From Triops longicaudatus (Eukaryota; Arthropoda; Branchiopoda; Notostraca; Triopsidae): a DNA stretch of 64,000 nt. Numbering within the stretch: position 1 is the first letter of the stretch; each line of letters starts with the position of its first letter. The stretch covers positions 186,001 to 250,000 of the forward strand of contig JAGQDJ010000041.1 of assembly GCA_022885665.1 (NCBI GenBank), given 5' to 3'. The position numbers were made by a program, and so were the translations under genes. The notes under the pieces were generated by a model. The model ran no database searches and was not told where the DNA came from. It saw only the letters and a list, made by a program, of their open reading frames with translations. Shown here piece by piece: positions 11,056 to 22,323 of this stretch.

Positions 11056-12145
11056 CCGAAATGGGCGTATTGACCGACAGTGCTATCTTCGAGACCATAC
11101 ACAACGTATTTTAGACTGAAAATATGTATAGAGTGCGTAACGTTTCGTCCTGAATTTTGTGAGCAAAAATAGCTACGGGTCCTAAAAATGGTAGTAAATA
11201 GCTGAGCTTATTTACTGTACAGCATAAAACTTTACAAATCACTCAAAACACATGTAAGCTGGAATTAAAACAACAAACTCACGTGTATATTGGAAGCGAC
11301 CATAAAACTAATCGACGTAACTTAGCCTGTTATTTCTTTAAAACGTATCTTACCTTTTCTGTGAGACATATTTTTTTCACCAGCTTTGTACATGAAGTAA
11401 AGTCCAAGTTGTTGCTTGTTTGAAGCAAAAAATACCTAAAGCTTAAAAAAAAAATCAGATAAGAAATGGCACGTTTTGAAGTAGAAAAGGGTTGTCGTTT
11501 CGAAGTAGAGAAGAGAAGATGGCGGCACAACAAAATATTTGGAAAAATCTCCATGAAAATAGTTTTGATGTTATAAAAAGAACTTTGGGGTGGAAATCTT
11601 TTTTTTAAGCTGGTAGCTAACAGCTAATAAAATCTGTTCATTGACTATCCGCATAGGCTCGCGCCTATTGCGGTGAAATCTGTCTATTCAATAAAACTTA
11701 AAAATGTAAAATTTATTTTCCTTCTTTATTTTCCGACTTTGAGACTCTTTGGCCTCACAACGAACTTTTTTCGCTTTTTAATTATTTTTTTCACTTTATT
11801 CTAATTATCAACATTACTTTGTCCCAAAAGATGAGCTCATCCTAAACTCTCAAGGATTCCGGAAGTACAAGATGGTTTCCTATATGTTCGTGAATGGGGT
11901 CGTGATAATTTCACATATACAGTGAACAGTAGGTTCATGTAGGTCGACCAACACTTCGACCAATATTTTTATTGTCGACTTCTCTTAAGTCGGCCAAACA
12001 GCAATGTCCCTTTGGCTCACGTCCTGATTCTTGGGGATCGCCCCGCTGAAACCAATTGTTCCTGTTTTTTAGCACCGCGCCAGTAGATGACGCATCGGTA
12101 GTCAAATAATGCTTACACTCGCGTGGTGCAAATAGACAACAAATC
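11056..12145 (+). other. 3' region of the ankyrin gene and CDK5RAP1 promoter
   Basis: No coding exon was recognised. Two consensus polyadenylation hexamers, AATAAA at 11626-11631 and 11690-11695, lie 570-640 nt after the ankyrin stop codon. Between them is a short palindrome, ATAGGC/GCCTAT. The stretch from about 11900 to 12145 is less AT-rich and is likely promoter or 5' UTR of CDK5RAP1. Confidence 0.5.
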
Positions 12146-15100
12146 ATGTATAGAAAAGGTCTTCAAAAAGTGACGGAAGTAGTCCGCACTCTCTCACAAT
12201 GTGAAACTAGTACAGTATATTTTGTTTGTAGTTATTTAAAATTTCAACTTAATCTCACTTGCAATAGGGCGTCTGCTACGGAGCAGTTCGGCTTCACCTC
12301 AGCACCCGAAAAAGCCAGTTCCAGCATTAAAACCTGGACCCGGTTTGGAATACTTCCTTGCAAATTCATCTCCTAGTCAGATCCTAGAAGATAGTCTTCT
12401 GCATGAGTCAGAAAACTCACCGTATCTCACAAAAGTAGATTTAAATGCCAATAACAGAAAAGGTATATTTCTTAGTGTATTTTTTATTTACTTTTATTGC
12501 TTTAAGTTATTTTTTTCTGATTCCAGTTTACATCGAAGTTTATGGCTGCCAGATGAACGTAAGTGATGTGGAGGTTGTGTGGTCTATTTTGAAAACCCAT
12601 GGCTACGCAAAAGCTGAATTTCCAGAAGAAGCCCACATAGCTTTGCTCATGACGTGTGCAATAAGAGAAGGTGCCGAGCAAAAGGTGTGGACGCGACTTC
12701 ATCAGTTAAAAGCCATCAAGAACAAACGGTCTCATTCTACAAACCAGCTTGTATTGGGAGTATTGGGTAAGATGACAAATGAGACATATTTTTGCAAAAG
12801 CTGATGGGGTGAATTAAAGGTTGCATGGCGGAGCGATTAAAACATTCACTCGTAGAAGCAAACAATTTTGTAAACGTCGTTGCGGGGCCAGATAGTTACC
12901 GCGACTTACCCGCCTTATTGTCTCAAGCAGAGACTTACCATAAAGCTATTAATGTACAGCTCTCCTTTGAGGAAACTTATGCCGATATTACCCCTGTTCG
13001 ACTGAACCCAGAGACAAAAACTGCTTTTGTGTAAGTATCTCAGCTTCGCATTACAATTCAGTAAATTGTTCATGAAATAGATCGGTTATGCGCGGGTGCG
13101 ACAACATGTGTAGCTTTTGCATAGTACCTTTTACTAGAGGTCGAGAACGTTCACGTCCTATCGATTCCATCGTAGAAGAAGTCCGGCATTTAGCCAGTCA
13201 AGGTGTTAAAGAAGTCACTCTTTTAGGTAAGAATAAGCAATCTAGCTCAACGGACCTTTGAAATTTTGCTAATTGTGCTCCCATACTGAAGAAGTTTCAT
13301 CCTGGTTCCATGAAACAAAATCTGTGAAAGGTGCCAGTTTTGTTTGGTACGTCCAGGTTGATAAAAGGCCTTACGCGTTCAAGCAGAATGTGCACACCTA
13401 AATTTTTTTCAGATTGTTCTTTTCATAAAATAAATATCGCCTAAAATTGCTAAGACTTGGGATGTAATTCTTTACACACCTACGGATGCCACTGGATATT
13501 AGGATAAAGTAATTAGTAATGCCGTATAGCAAACGTCACCATTTTGCGCGTCAGCTGCACGAAATAGGTTACTTGAAATGTTCCAGATCTGCAATTTTTT
13601 ATTCGTCACGTTTTGCCAGATGGAAAGATACTGCTCATTGGCTCGTACAGGTTTGCGCAGCTAGACAACATGACCGAATTGTACTAAGAAAATGTATAAA
13701 GAGTAGGGTGGCCAGGGGAAGTAACATTTTCCATTTTTGTTACTTTCGCGGAATAAATGACAACAGTAATACAGCATAATCTCGTTATAATGGAACCACT
13801 TGTATCAAACTATTACTTATTGAATACAGCTTGAAGGTTCCGAGTTATGCATGTGTGCAGAAAAAGTATCTAATCTATCGAATTTTGGATATACCATATC
13901 TTTTCAAATTCCAACAGATTTGTTATAATGAGATTCTGCTATATATGTAATAGTTAAAGCGATTCTAACAGTTTAGAGTTTTGATAGTCAAACAAAGATG
14001 CATGAGTATTACTGAACAACGTTTTAACAACCATTCACCCTTCTAGGACAAAATGTTAACAGTTATCGAGACCTTTCGCGGTCAGATCACTACACAAGTT
14101 CGGACAATATCCGCATTGTTAGCACAGCTCCTGGATTCAAGACCGTGTATAAGCCAAAAACCGGCGGTCGCCGTTTCGCAGATCTGCTTCACGAGGTTGC
14201 TAACGTAGACCCTGATATGCGCGTACGTTTCACGTCACCCCATCCGAAAGACTTTCCTGATGAGGTTAGAGCACCATTTACTTGAATAAGAAAAGTAATA
14301 TTTTTTTCAGACTAACATTTTTGGATGTGGAGCAGGTGTTACATGTGATCCGTGACCACCCTAACATTTGCCGCTCTTTCCACATGCCTGCTCAAAGCGG
14401 TAGCAACCGTGTTTTAGAATCCATGCGGCGGGGCTACACCCGAGAAGCTTATTTAGATCTAATAGAGAAAGTGCGAAGTATTCTTCCTGATGTGGCGCTC
14501 TCCTCGGATTTCATTTGTGGATTTTGCGGGGAACAAGACGCCGACTTTGAGCAAACACTGGATCTGGTCCGGAGAGTCAAATACCACGTGGCTTTCATCT
14601 TTCCCTACAGCATGCGCCAAGTAAAAGCCCCTTTTATCTCCCTTCATCTATCTCTGACTCATATTTTCGCAGAAAACCAAAGCCCACAGGAGTTTGGTAG
14701 ACGACGTGCCCCAGATCGTAAAAAACGGACGCGTATCGAAACTAGTTGCAGTTTATCGAGAAGGGGCTACCCTCTTGAATCAAGCAACTGTAGGGACTTA
14801 CCAATTAGTCCTAATTGAAAGAGTAATTAAAAACGACAGCGTTTTTGACCCTAGAAGCTGAGTCATCCGTTGGCTTAAACCGGTTTTTTCTTTTCCTTCC
14901 TGACAGAAAAGCAAACGTTCGAATCAGTACTGGGCAGGGCGAAATGACGCGAATATTAAAGTCATTATCCCAGATGAGTCAATACCCGAATCCCACGGGT
15001 CTTCCATGAGTCGCAGTATCCAACCAGGCGATTATATTTTAGCTAAAGTAAGAATTGATGCCTTTGTTTTCAACTGAGAACTGATTCTATGACATGTGAA

Positions 15101-15203
15101 TTTATTACTGTAGATCCTAAGTGCCAATTCCCAAGTTTTGACCGGTCAAGCAGTTCACCATACGTCACTGGCCTCAAACAAAAACAAGGGTAACCCACAT
15201 TAA
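12146..15203 (+). CDS. CDK5RAP1: CDK5RAP1, radical-SAM tRNA methylthiotransferase
   Basis: MiaB-family enzyme that adds a methylthio group at C2 of N6-isopentenyladenosine-37, in animals mainly in mitochondrial tRNAs. Exons: 12146-12209 (tentative), 12268-12462, 12527-12766, 12820-13030, 13081-13226, 14047-14264, 14336-14620, 14673-14822, 14907-15047, 15114-15203; about 579 aa. The UPF0004 domain has cysteines in YGCQMN (94), MTCAIRE (130) and LGCMAERL (168). The radical-SAM motif RGCDNMCSFC has Cys243, 247 and 250. A TRAM domain runs from about 486 (VGTYQLVLIE) to the end. FTSPHPKDFPDEV and MPAQSGSNRVLESMRRGYTREAY are CDK5RAP1-like; the Arg-rich N-terminus could be a mitochondrial presequence. 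The first exon is uncertain: ATG 12146 is open, but the donor CTA|GTACAG is weak and chosen only for phase. Exon 7 must use the AG at 14335, not the stronger-looking one at 14310, to keep frame. Intron 13227-14046 contains a MITE. Confidence 0.94.
13772..13941. mobile_element. Pogo/Tigger-like MITE in a CDK5RAP1 intron
   Basis: A 170-bp element with imperfect terminal inverted repeats. The left end reads CAGCATAATCTCGTTATAA; the right end, reverse-complemented, reads TAGCAGAATCTCATTATAA (16 of 19 identical). It is flanked on both sides by TA (13770-13771 and 13942-13943), the target site of Tc1/mariner/pogo elements. The CTCGTTATAA core resembles pogo/Tigger ends. The interior has no transposase reading frame, so it is non-autonomous. 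Confidence 0.65.
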
Positions 15204-16952
15204 AGCGATAAAGTTTCCTTAGTTTTCCTTCGAGGTGAGGGAAACTTGTACAGTAAAGGAATACAACCTCCCGCCTTTTTTCTGTTCCAAAATAATGGAA
15301 ATGGTGTCTGCAAGATTAATCCTTTTTTTCAGTCGAAAACTTTGTTAGGGGTCGTAAAATGGGAAGGACAAGAATAAAAACTGTCTTGCCCTTTTCCCTT
15401 GTTTGATGTGACCTCGTATGACAGAGCAAGCTTGTACAGTATTCGAATGAGACGTGTCATCCGAAACCTTGGCTCAGGGTTAAAAGGGACCGAGAGAGAA
15501 GGTGTACAAAGAAAGTCTCTCATTAGCGTGGTTCTCCCAAAGTTTGAACTCATTAAAACCACGGTCCCCCCATGTCCCCCATATATCGACGCAGGGGAAG
15601 TTTTGTATGTCCGATGTCTTGTCCTTTTTCTCCCCACTTTGAACCCATGCGGACTGTATCTCTTTCCAGGCTTTTAATAGGATTTGATGAGACAGGCCTT
15701 TGAGCACTTAGGGGAACAACGATGCAATAGCTTTGCTTATCGCTTTCATTCGAAAGTTAATCACTTGCAGCTGAAAAAGGAGCGTGCAAGAACAACTAAC
15801 AGTTAGCTTTTTGATAAACTGCAGGTTTTATAGTCTTTCAGAACGTAACACTCAATGCTACGCAATTTCCGCTGAGGGATAATGAGGGCTATCGTAAAAG
15901 AAACCATATTGACTCTCTAATAAACATCAGTATTAGTTTCTGTGTCTAGTAGTATTTTCGGAAAGCGTTAGCCAAAAGTTTCACGAAGGAGAGTTAAGTG
16001 CGTTGCAGTTCTGTTGGTATGGTGACAAACGATCTCGCCGTATTCAGCAGGTACTATAACAGTGACATAGAAAGTAATTTCGTCTTTAGTGTTGCCAAGA
16101 GTAATTCACAGGGTTTTTGTCCATGATCAGAGTATTATTCAGTAAGCTTGATTTCTCCGTTAAATAATTTAAAAAAATCCCTTGAACGCATTGTAGTTTG
16201 TAGGGTAGGAACACAAGCTCGCATTAACAAACCCTGGTTCGAACAAAATGTTGGCTATTTACAACGGTGAGTTATAGAAGTACTTGCTCGTGTAAATTTC
16301 TAGACGTCAGACATCCCCTAAAAGAAGTTCCGAGATGTCTAAAAAAAAAGTTCCGCCTTCCAGAAGGCTCGTCGTAGCGAGATTTATTGTAAAAGTAATT
16401 TCACAATTCCTATTTAGAGTTGTGCCTCATGTTTGAAGTTAGAAGATATCAAAATCATCTAGATAGCCATTGCACAGCCCTACGTTAGGGCTAAAAATAA
16501 GGTTATAAAATTACAGAAGTGTTTATGAAGCCGTAAAAAACTTTACGACCTGTTTTGGGGGCCTGTAAAGGGGTTGGTAACGTGGACGAAGAGTTCAAAG
16601 TTGACCACTTGCCTAGCACTTCCCCTTCGAAGATCGGATATGAATTGCGACCAAGGAAGTAAACTTTAGGGAAGAGTTTCTGAGGGGTGGAGTGTGTGAG
16701 TCTTGGAAAGTCGTTGTGCTAAGCCAAGGAGGAACCTTTTCCTTATTCTTGGTCGTCTTATTCCCAGCCCCCTAAAACTGCCCTAGTCCCAGCGAGGAGT
16801 TTTGAGTTGACACATGAGTCGATGTGTTTCTCATCCGTCTTCGGAGGCCAGTCTTGAATCTCATTTCCAGGCCGTCAGTCAAGGAGTGAAGATCCTTCTG
16901 GTTCTTTTCAATCAAGTGTTCATATCTTTCGGAAGAGCGCTAACATACAAAC
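15204..16952 (+). other. Intergenic region, CDK5RAP1 3' side and twist upstream region
   Basis: No coding exon was recognised on either strand; open frames near 15330-15700 overlap on opposite strands without family signatures. The last 400 bp before the twist ATG are richer in GC and probably hold the promoter and 5' UTR. No canonical TATA box was seen. Confidence 0.45.
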
Positions 16953-19900
16953 ATGGATCATGCATGGGCAAGTGAAGAACTCGACATTATGGGTAATTCA
17001 GCAGCGACATTACTGATGACTGACCCTGAAGGACTTACGGTGGACCTGAAACCCAGCATGGGATCACTGCAAAAATCATTGAGTCGCCAGTGTCGCAAGC
17101 AGAAAGTGTGTGCTGACGAAAATTCGGGAGGTTTCGGCGGAAACGCGGGGTCGAGTAGCGATGGTAACTCCTCCAGTTCCAGGAACCGGCCGCGTAATAC
17201 AAACAAAGGCGGGCGACGCTGTAAATCGGCGATGAGCGATCTGCATTCGCAACGAGTTTTGGCCAACGTGCGGGAAAGACAACGCACCCAAAGCTTAAAT
17301 GAAGCTTTCGCGTCTTTGCGGAAAATCATTCCCACGTTGCCTTCCGACAAGTTGTCCAAGATTCAAACGCTCAAGCTAGCTTCCCGTTATATCGACTTTC
17401 TCTACCATGTAAGTTGTTGTTTATGCATTCTTGTTATTCAACAACTATTCCAGTGCATTAAATCTGAGCTAAATTTAATCATGGACGCCCAAAGCGAAGC
17501 AAGATCGCCTTTGTCTATTTGTTTCGAGATGCGCCAGCAGCAGCTCGAGTTACTGTTTTGACCAACTGAAAACCACAGGACTCGCCAGATAAATAAACAC
17601 ACACAGAAGCTTCCTATTCAATCCATTTGAACCATTAAAAACCATCCATCACTGGTATATCACACCCTTTTAAACCCTTCGTTGACAAAAAAGAGCTTTC
17701 AGGAGTAAATCATTGCATCCGAAATACGTCTCGTAAATCCTAGTTCTTGTCTTTTCATCTCGGAGCAGGAAATTGATACGGTTATGAGATGCTTCTCACA
17801 AATCATTTTCGGTTTATAAGTATGAAAGCTCTCATCTACCAAGAAGTATCCAAAAAAAAGTCTTCGGACATAGTGTCGCTTTTATCAGGACTGTCCAGAT
17901 CCATCCAGACCCATGCCGATTGTCAACGGCTTTTTAATACCCAATATAAATCCAACTGTCCCATCTTGGTTTGCCAAATGCACTTGCGAATTGTCCGTTT
18001 TAGCGAAAATGGGCTTCCTAGAACCCCAGGCTATTCTTGTTTTATACACTTCCTTCGTAGGCGGTATATTTGCGCAAATTTTTATTCGACGATCAGGTGG
18101 AGAGCAAAGGAATTATGAGCTCCAATCACGTTTTTTAAAAAAAGGAATGATTAAGTTACAATTGCACTTTCTAAAATGAGTCATTACTTTGACATTACCT
18201 TTACGAAAAGTATTAATTTTACCCAATACAGGTCTAATCTTAAAATATTTTGTAAAGAATGCGAAATAAGTAAAGTAGCGTGAAAACTAATACTTTAACA
18301 TTCTCAAACGATCAAATGTGTATAATATGTTTAACTCAAACATTTAATTTTTTTCGTGTGTAGATTAAGTACTTAAAATGGTACTGCACGTCATTTATTA
18401 GCGACATTGTGAAAAAATAATAACATTAATTCAATTTCGTCTTATTTTTTATTTGTGCATTATATTACAATATCAAAAGTATTATGAATGTTTGGTGATA
18501 TTACAATAGAATTTTAAAGAGCGACAAAATACAACAAGTACATTAAAATAACTCCAACAAAGTAATGGGTATTACAAATTACAGTTGCACTTAACCGTGC
18601 GACATTAATTCTACATAAGGTCATAATGGTGCCAAAGAGTATCCATGGTCACAGGAAATTCTTGTGCACGATTTTGCACACATAACTAAATCATTTGCAA
18701 AGGATTCCTAAACATAGGATTGAGATGCTTCACAACATCCAATTTCGAAAATGATTAAATAATTCATAAAGTAAGATTATAATTTATATAATTTGCATGT
18801 ACATGGAGTATTTTTTACACAAAATATTTGACTTATATTGTTTCGCGAATTACGTCATTTTGGAGTCAAAAGTGTTCGAGATTTATTACATGTTTGTTGA
18901 CAGTAACTGTAAAACCGCTCTTTGAGTTTTTAGAGCTACTTGCATTTTTCAAAGGATAAAGAATGTGGTGATTCGAGATCATTTTAAAGCCCTTGCAGAA
19001 ATCTGTGACTTTCGCGTTTGTTCGCCGAATATTTTAACAATTTGGTACTCAGGTGTGCAAATTAATTAATTTTTCAAAAATAACTCGAACTGGTGATATT
19101 ACGCTATTTAAGCCCACACGAAACTTCATAGTTGCAAAAGTTTCTCAGTTAAATGGCTTGTGGATGAAATCGTCCACATAATCTCCCCAAGTTGTTGGTC
19201 GTAACATCGTTCTTAATTCCATTATCTTTTTAACTTTGACGATGATCCCGAGTTTCTCGTAATCTTCGTAAAGATTAATCTTCATTGATCAAACTATTCA
19301 GGTATCAAGTCCCTCACGATAGTTTTAATTTTTCGTGTCCAAGGAACATTCTTGACCGAAACTGTACCTCATTTTACGCGAGAATGTGCTTACACTCTCG
19401 GAGACACAGAGCGCTCATAAAAAAGAAGAAATAATAGTTCGTATTGTACAATGTACTCGCGTATCAAATGCAGTTCGAATGGACGCAGCTTTTCATGAGG
19501 GCGGGCTATCTGACTTGCGTTGGATATGACAGAAATGGGAAGAGGAATATAATAGGACCAGGATCCTTTTCATGCCCCTTTTATGCAGAGAAAATCGGAA
19601 GTCGAAAGTAGTATGTGTAGAACGTCTTGGTGAATTTACAAATGTTTGTTTTTCTTATTGCAAATTTAAAAAATCTTGACGGTGTCTGTATTGGTGCCTG
19701 ACCCGGATATTCTCTTTTTTGCCTTATTCGTTCAAGGAGAAAAATTACAAAACGACCCAAATGGTTCAAGTGCTTTCTGCCATTGAAAAACGGTAGAAAA
19801 CGAGATAATTCGATAGATCGTGGTTTTCCAGTCAATTGCATAAACCTGGCTTAAGCTGTGTCTCAAAGAAATAAGAAGTGTAAAAAAATTTACATGTCAC

Positions 19901-20153
19901 TGCAGAGGATCATGCAAAAAATACCACAAAACAGAACAGGAACTTAAGTTTGTAAGCTTTCCAACATTTTCACTGTATTTTGCTTGTTTTACAGGTCTTA
20001 CGTACAGAAGACAACGAAAATATGGACGATTCTGATGCGAATTCGACAACTTCATCATCTTCCCCAAGTTCCAGCTGTTTTATGCCGCACGAATACCTCA
20101 GTTACGCGTTCAGTGTCTGGAGGATGGAAGGTGCTTGGAATTCCCAAACATAA
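16953..20153 (+). CDS. twi: Twist bHLH transcription factor, complete
   Basis: Basic helix-loop-helix regulator of mesoderm development and cell migration that binds E-boxes as a dimer. Exons are 16953-17408 and 19995-20153; 204 aa. Residues 100-152 are the bHLH with the Twist-diagnostic sequence NVRERQRTQSLNEAF, the loop IIPTLPSDKLSKIQ and helix 2 ending RYIDFLYH. Exon 2 continues the helix with VL, then an Asp/Ser-rich spacer (DDSDANSTTSSSSPSSS), then the C-terminal WR (Twist box) motif LSYAFSVWRMEGAW at 187-200, which sets Twist apart from other bHLH families. The N-terminal half is Ser/Gly-rich with a basic cluster (KGGRRCK). The phase-0 intron is 2586 nt. Without splicing at 17409 the frame runs to a stop at 17561, giving 202 aa without the WR motif, and an AATAAA follows. 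The start ATG is preceded by a purine-rich context (AAACATGG). Confidence 0.96.
17592..17597 (+). terminator. Possible intronic polyadenylation signal in twist
   Basis: A consensus AATAAA lies about 30 nt after the stop codon reached when intron 1 of twist is not spliced (stop at 17559-17561). If used, it would give a short mRNA encoding the bHLH without the WR domain. Only the sequence arrangement supports this. Confidence 0.3.
17889..18179 (+). other. Unexplained open frame inside the twist intron
   Basis: After a good acceptor-like sequence (CGCTTTTATCAG at 17877-17888) a frame runs for 96 codons to a stop at 18177-18179. It begins DCPDPSRPMPIVNGF and contains a strongly hydrophobic stretch, AILVLYTSFVGGIFAQIF, followed by basic RR and then a polar tail. 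A donor-like CAG|GTGGAG lies at 18096/18097. A second open frame immediately upstream (ATG at 17823, MKALIYQEVSKKKSSDIV) is in another phase, so a single gene would need a splice or carries a frameshift. No family is recognised. It may be a nested exon, a decayed gene or chance. Confidence 0.25.
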
Positions 20154-22323
20154 AAAAATTCATGTAGGAACCCTTTGCATCATATGGGAGCTGCATCAAA
20201 ATTCATCGGTCTCAATTGTACAGAAAAAGTGGTGTTTGTTTAGAGTGTAAGACCTTGCAATGACGGATTGGAGTGTGTGTGTTTTAAGCTGTGAACGTGC
20301 GTGGGCGGGTTCTGCGTTAGCCAGGCGGTGATCCATTCATCTTGGGAGGGTAAAAAGGAAAGAGTTTGACGGGAGAGCATCTCTGCGTGACTGCAATGAG
20401 GATGACCTTTTCACCTTTCTGTCGGAAGGGGGAGACTCGCAGGCGGGGAATGCACACCGTCTCATCTCCCATGCAAGTCCAGCATCCAGCTGTTGCTCTT
20501 TCTTCCCTTTGACTTTTGGACTCGCACTGGTGCAACTAATGCACCAGACTAGCCATACCAGAACTAGAGCTCCCAGCTTCCCATGCCCTTCTTCATTTCC
20601 TCGCCCTGCACCTGCTCTGTCACATTGGATCGTCTTTCCTTTTTTCCGTGCTTCTTCCTTTTTCTCCCCTCGTCGTTTGCCGAAGAGAATCTCTTTTAGG
20701 GGAGAACGGGACAAGGATGGCGTAAGACATTCATGCAGTTGAGGAAAGTCATTAGCGTTGCTCTTGCTCGTGACATTTGCCCCTGAACGACAACGGCGAC
20801 CGGGACCGACATAGTTTCTGGTTGTATGAAGAAAGGGGGTACGGGGGGTCTTGACTAAGATATAATGACCTAGCTCTTGGTTGACAAAAAAAAAAGTTAA
20901 AGGGGGGACGAGAGTACGGGGAGGCTTTTTCTTTACGAGCCTGGAATTCCTTTCGGAAGCTGGAAAATGTGGAAGGACCCAAAATGTGTAGGTTTGCTTG
21001 GAACCAGACAAGGACAGAACAGGAAATGAAATTGCTGATGACCAGGCTGGGTGTGTTTCTACTTCTACACGTGCGCGTCCACTTCCCTAATTTCTTCAAA
21101 GCTAGTGTCCTGACTACAAGCTTTTATGACCGACGTACGTTTTTTTTTTCGCTTCCTTTTGTTACATTGCTGCTCCTCTTATTTTGAGTTCTTATATGCT
21201 CAGGGAAAATTGTGACTATAGTTCGGGGAGGATTGTGTAAATACATGAACGATATTTTGCATAGTCTTTGTCAAGTTGGCTACTGAGAGTTTCGAGAAGG
21301 GAATGGGAAAGGAAACGGATGAGAATTCCGGGAAAAAGAGACCATGCTAATGAAGGAATGACAGTTCTTCATTATCTATAGAGAAAACGTCAGAAGATGA
21401 GCTTGGGGGACCCGCGTCTCAAATTACTTTCCTGTAATTATGGTTGCAGGAATGTTTTTTGAAAAGAAAGAAATTGTTTCTTATAAACGGAGATGAACGG
21501 AGGATGTTTTACAGTACTGAAATGAAATCGACGGTGGGCAAAACAAGCTTAGCGATTATATTCCTGGATTTGTGTCATTCTCGTTTTAAATGCCAGACAA
21601 AATGAAAAAGTTGCGTACTTCTAAGTCGGAGTCTATCCCAGACGTTAACAGTCGCCGTTAAGAATAATAATAGTAATAGCGAGTATATTTTGTTCGATGT
21701 AATCGACATTACAATACATTCGATAGCAGTTTTATGACGAATACAAATAGGAATTATAAACGAACGGTTAACAGTGTATAGCTCAACTAAAAAAAAAAGA
21801 AAAGTAAGTGCATTACAAGGTATATAGCGGTAGAAATACTTTACGGTTGAAAATTAATTGCGAACGATTGACAAGTGTTTACGATATCGTCCTAATCGTT
21901 CGACATCTAAAATCCCTGATGGAGGTTTACATATGACGGGCCCTAATTATAGTAGCATTTAACAGATATTCTTAAGAAATCACTGACAAATTTTACCATA
22001 ATTTACTATTGCGTGTTGGATGCTTCAGATCCAAAAAGCGGCTAAGCGGTAAGATTCTCCGCCTTCCGCGGTCGTCTCGAATAACGCCCACCACCATGCA
22101 TGGCTAGTGGAGGTTGTGAACTATTTGGCGACCGCACAACCCCTTTAGCTGTTAGAAAGACTAACAGAAGATCATCAAGTTGGCTAGAAAAAACATACTT
22201 CTCGTGTACCAAGAATTCAAACAATAAATTGATTTTCAGGTTATGTAAATATATTTCTTAAGGAAAGATAATATGATTTCGGTCACTGTCAAATTTACAC
22301 AATCCGGGAAATAGGGAGGCAAT
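20154..22323. other. Convergent intergenic region between twist and the cellulase
   Basis: It holds the twist 3' UTR and the cellulase 3' flank. A 224-codon frame is open on the minus strand at 20337-21011. It is rich in Lys, Arg and Ser, lacks any recognised domain and overlaps other open frames, so I do not call it a gene. From about 21600 to 22000 the DNA is AT-rich with ATA/TAATAG simple sequence. Confidence 0.45.

Noticed and set aside
16231..16245. GGTTCGAAC, resembling a tRNA B box.
   Set aside because: No A box or acceptor-stem pairing could be placed around it; the same holds for GGTTCGACG on the minus strand near 42787.
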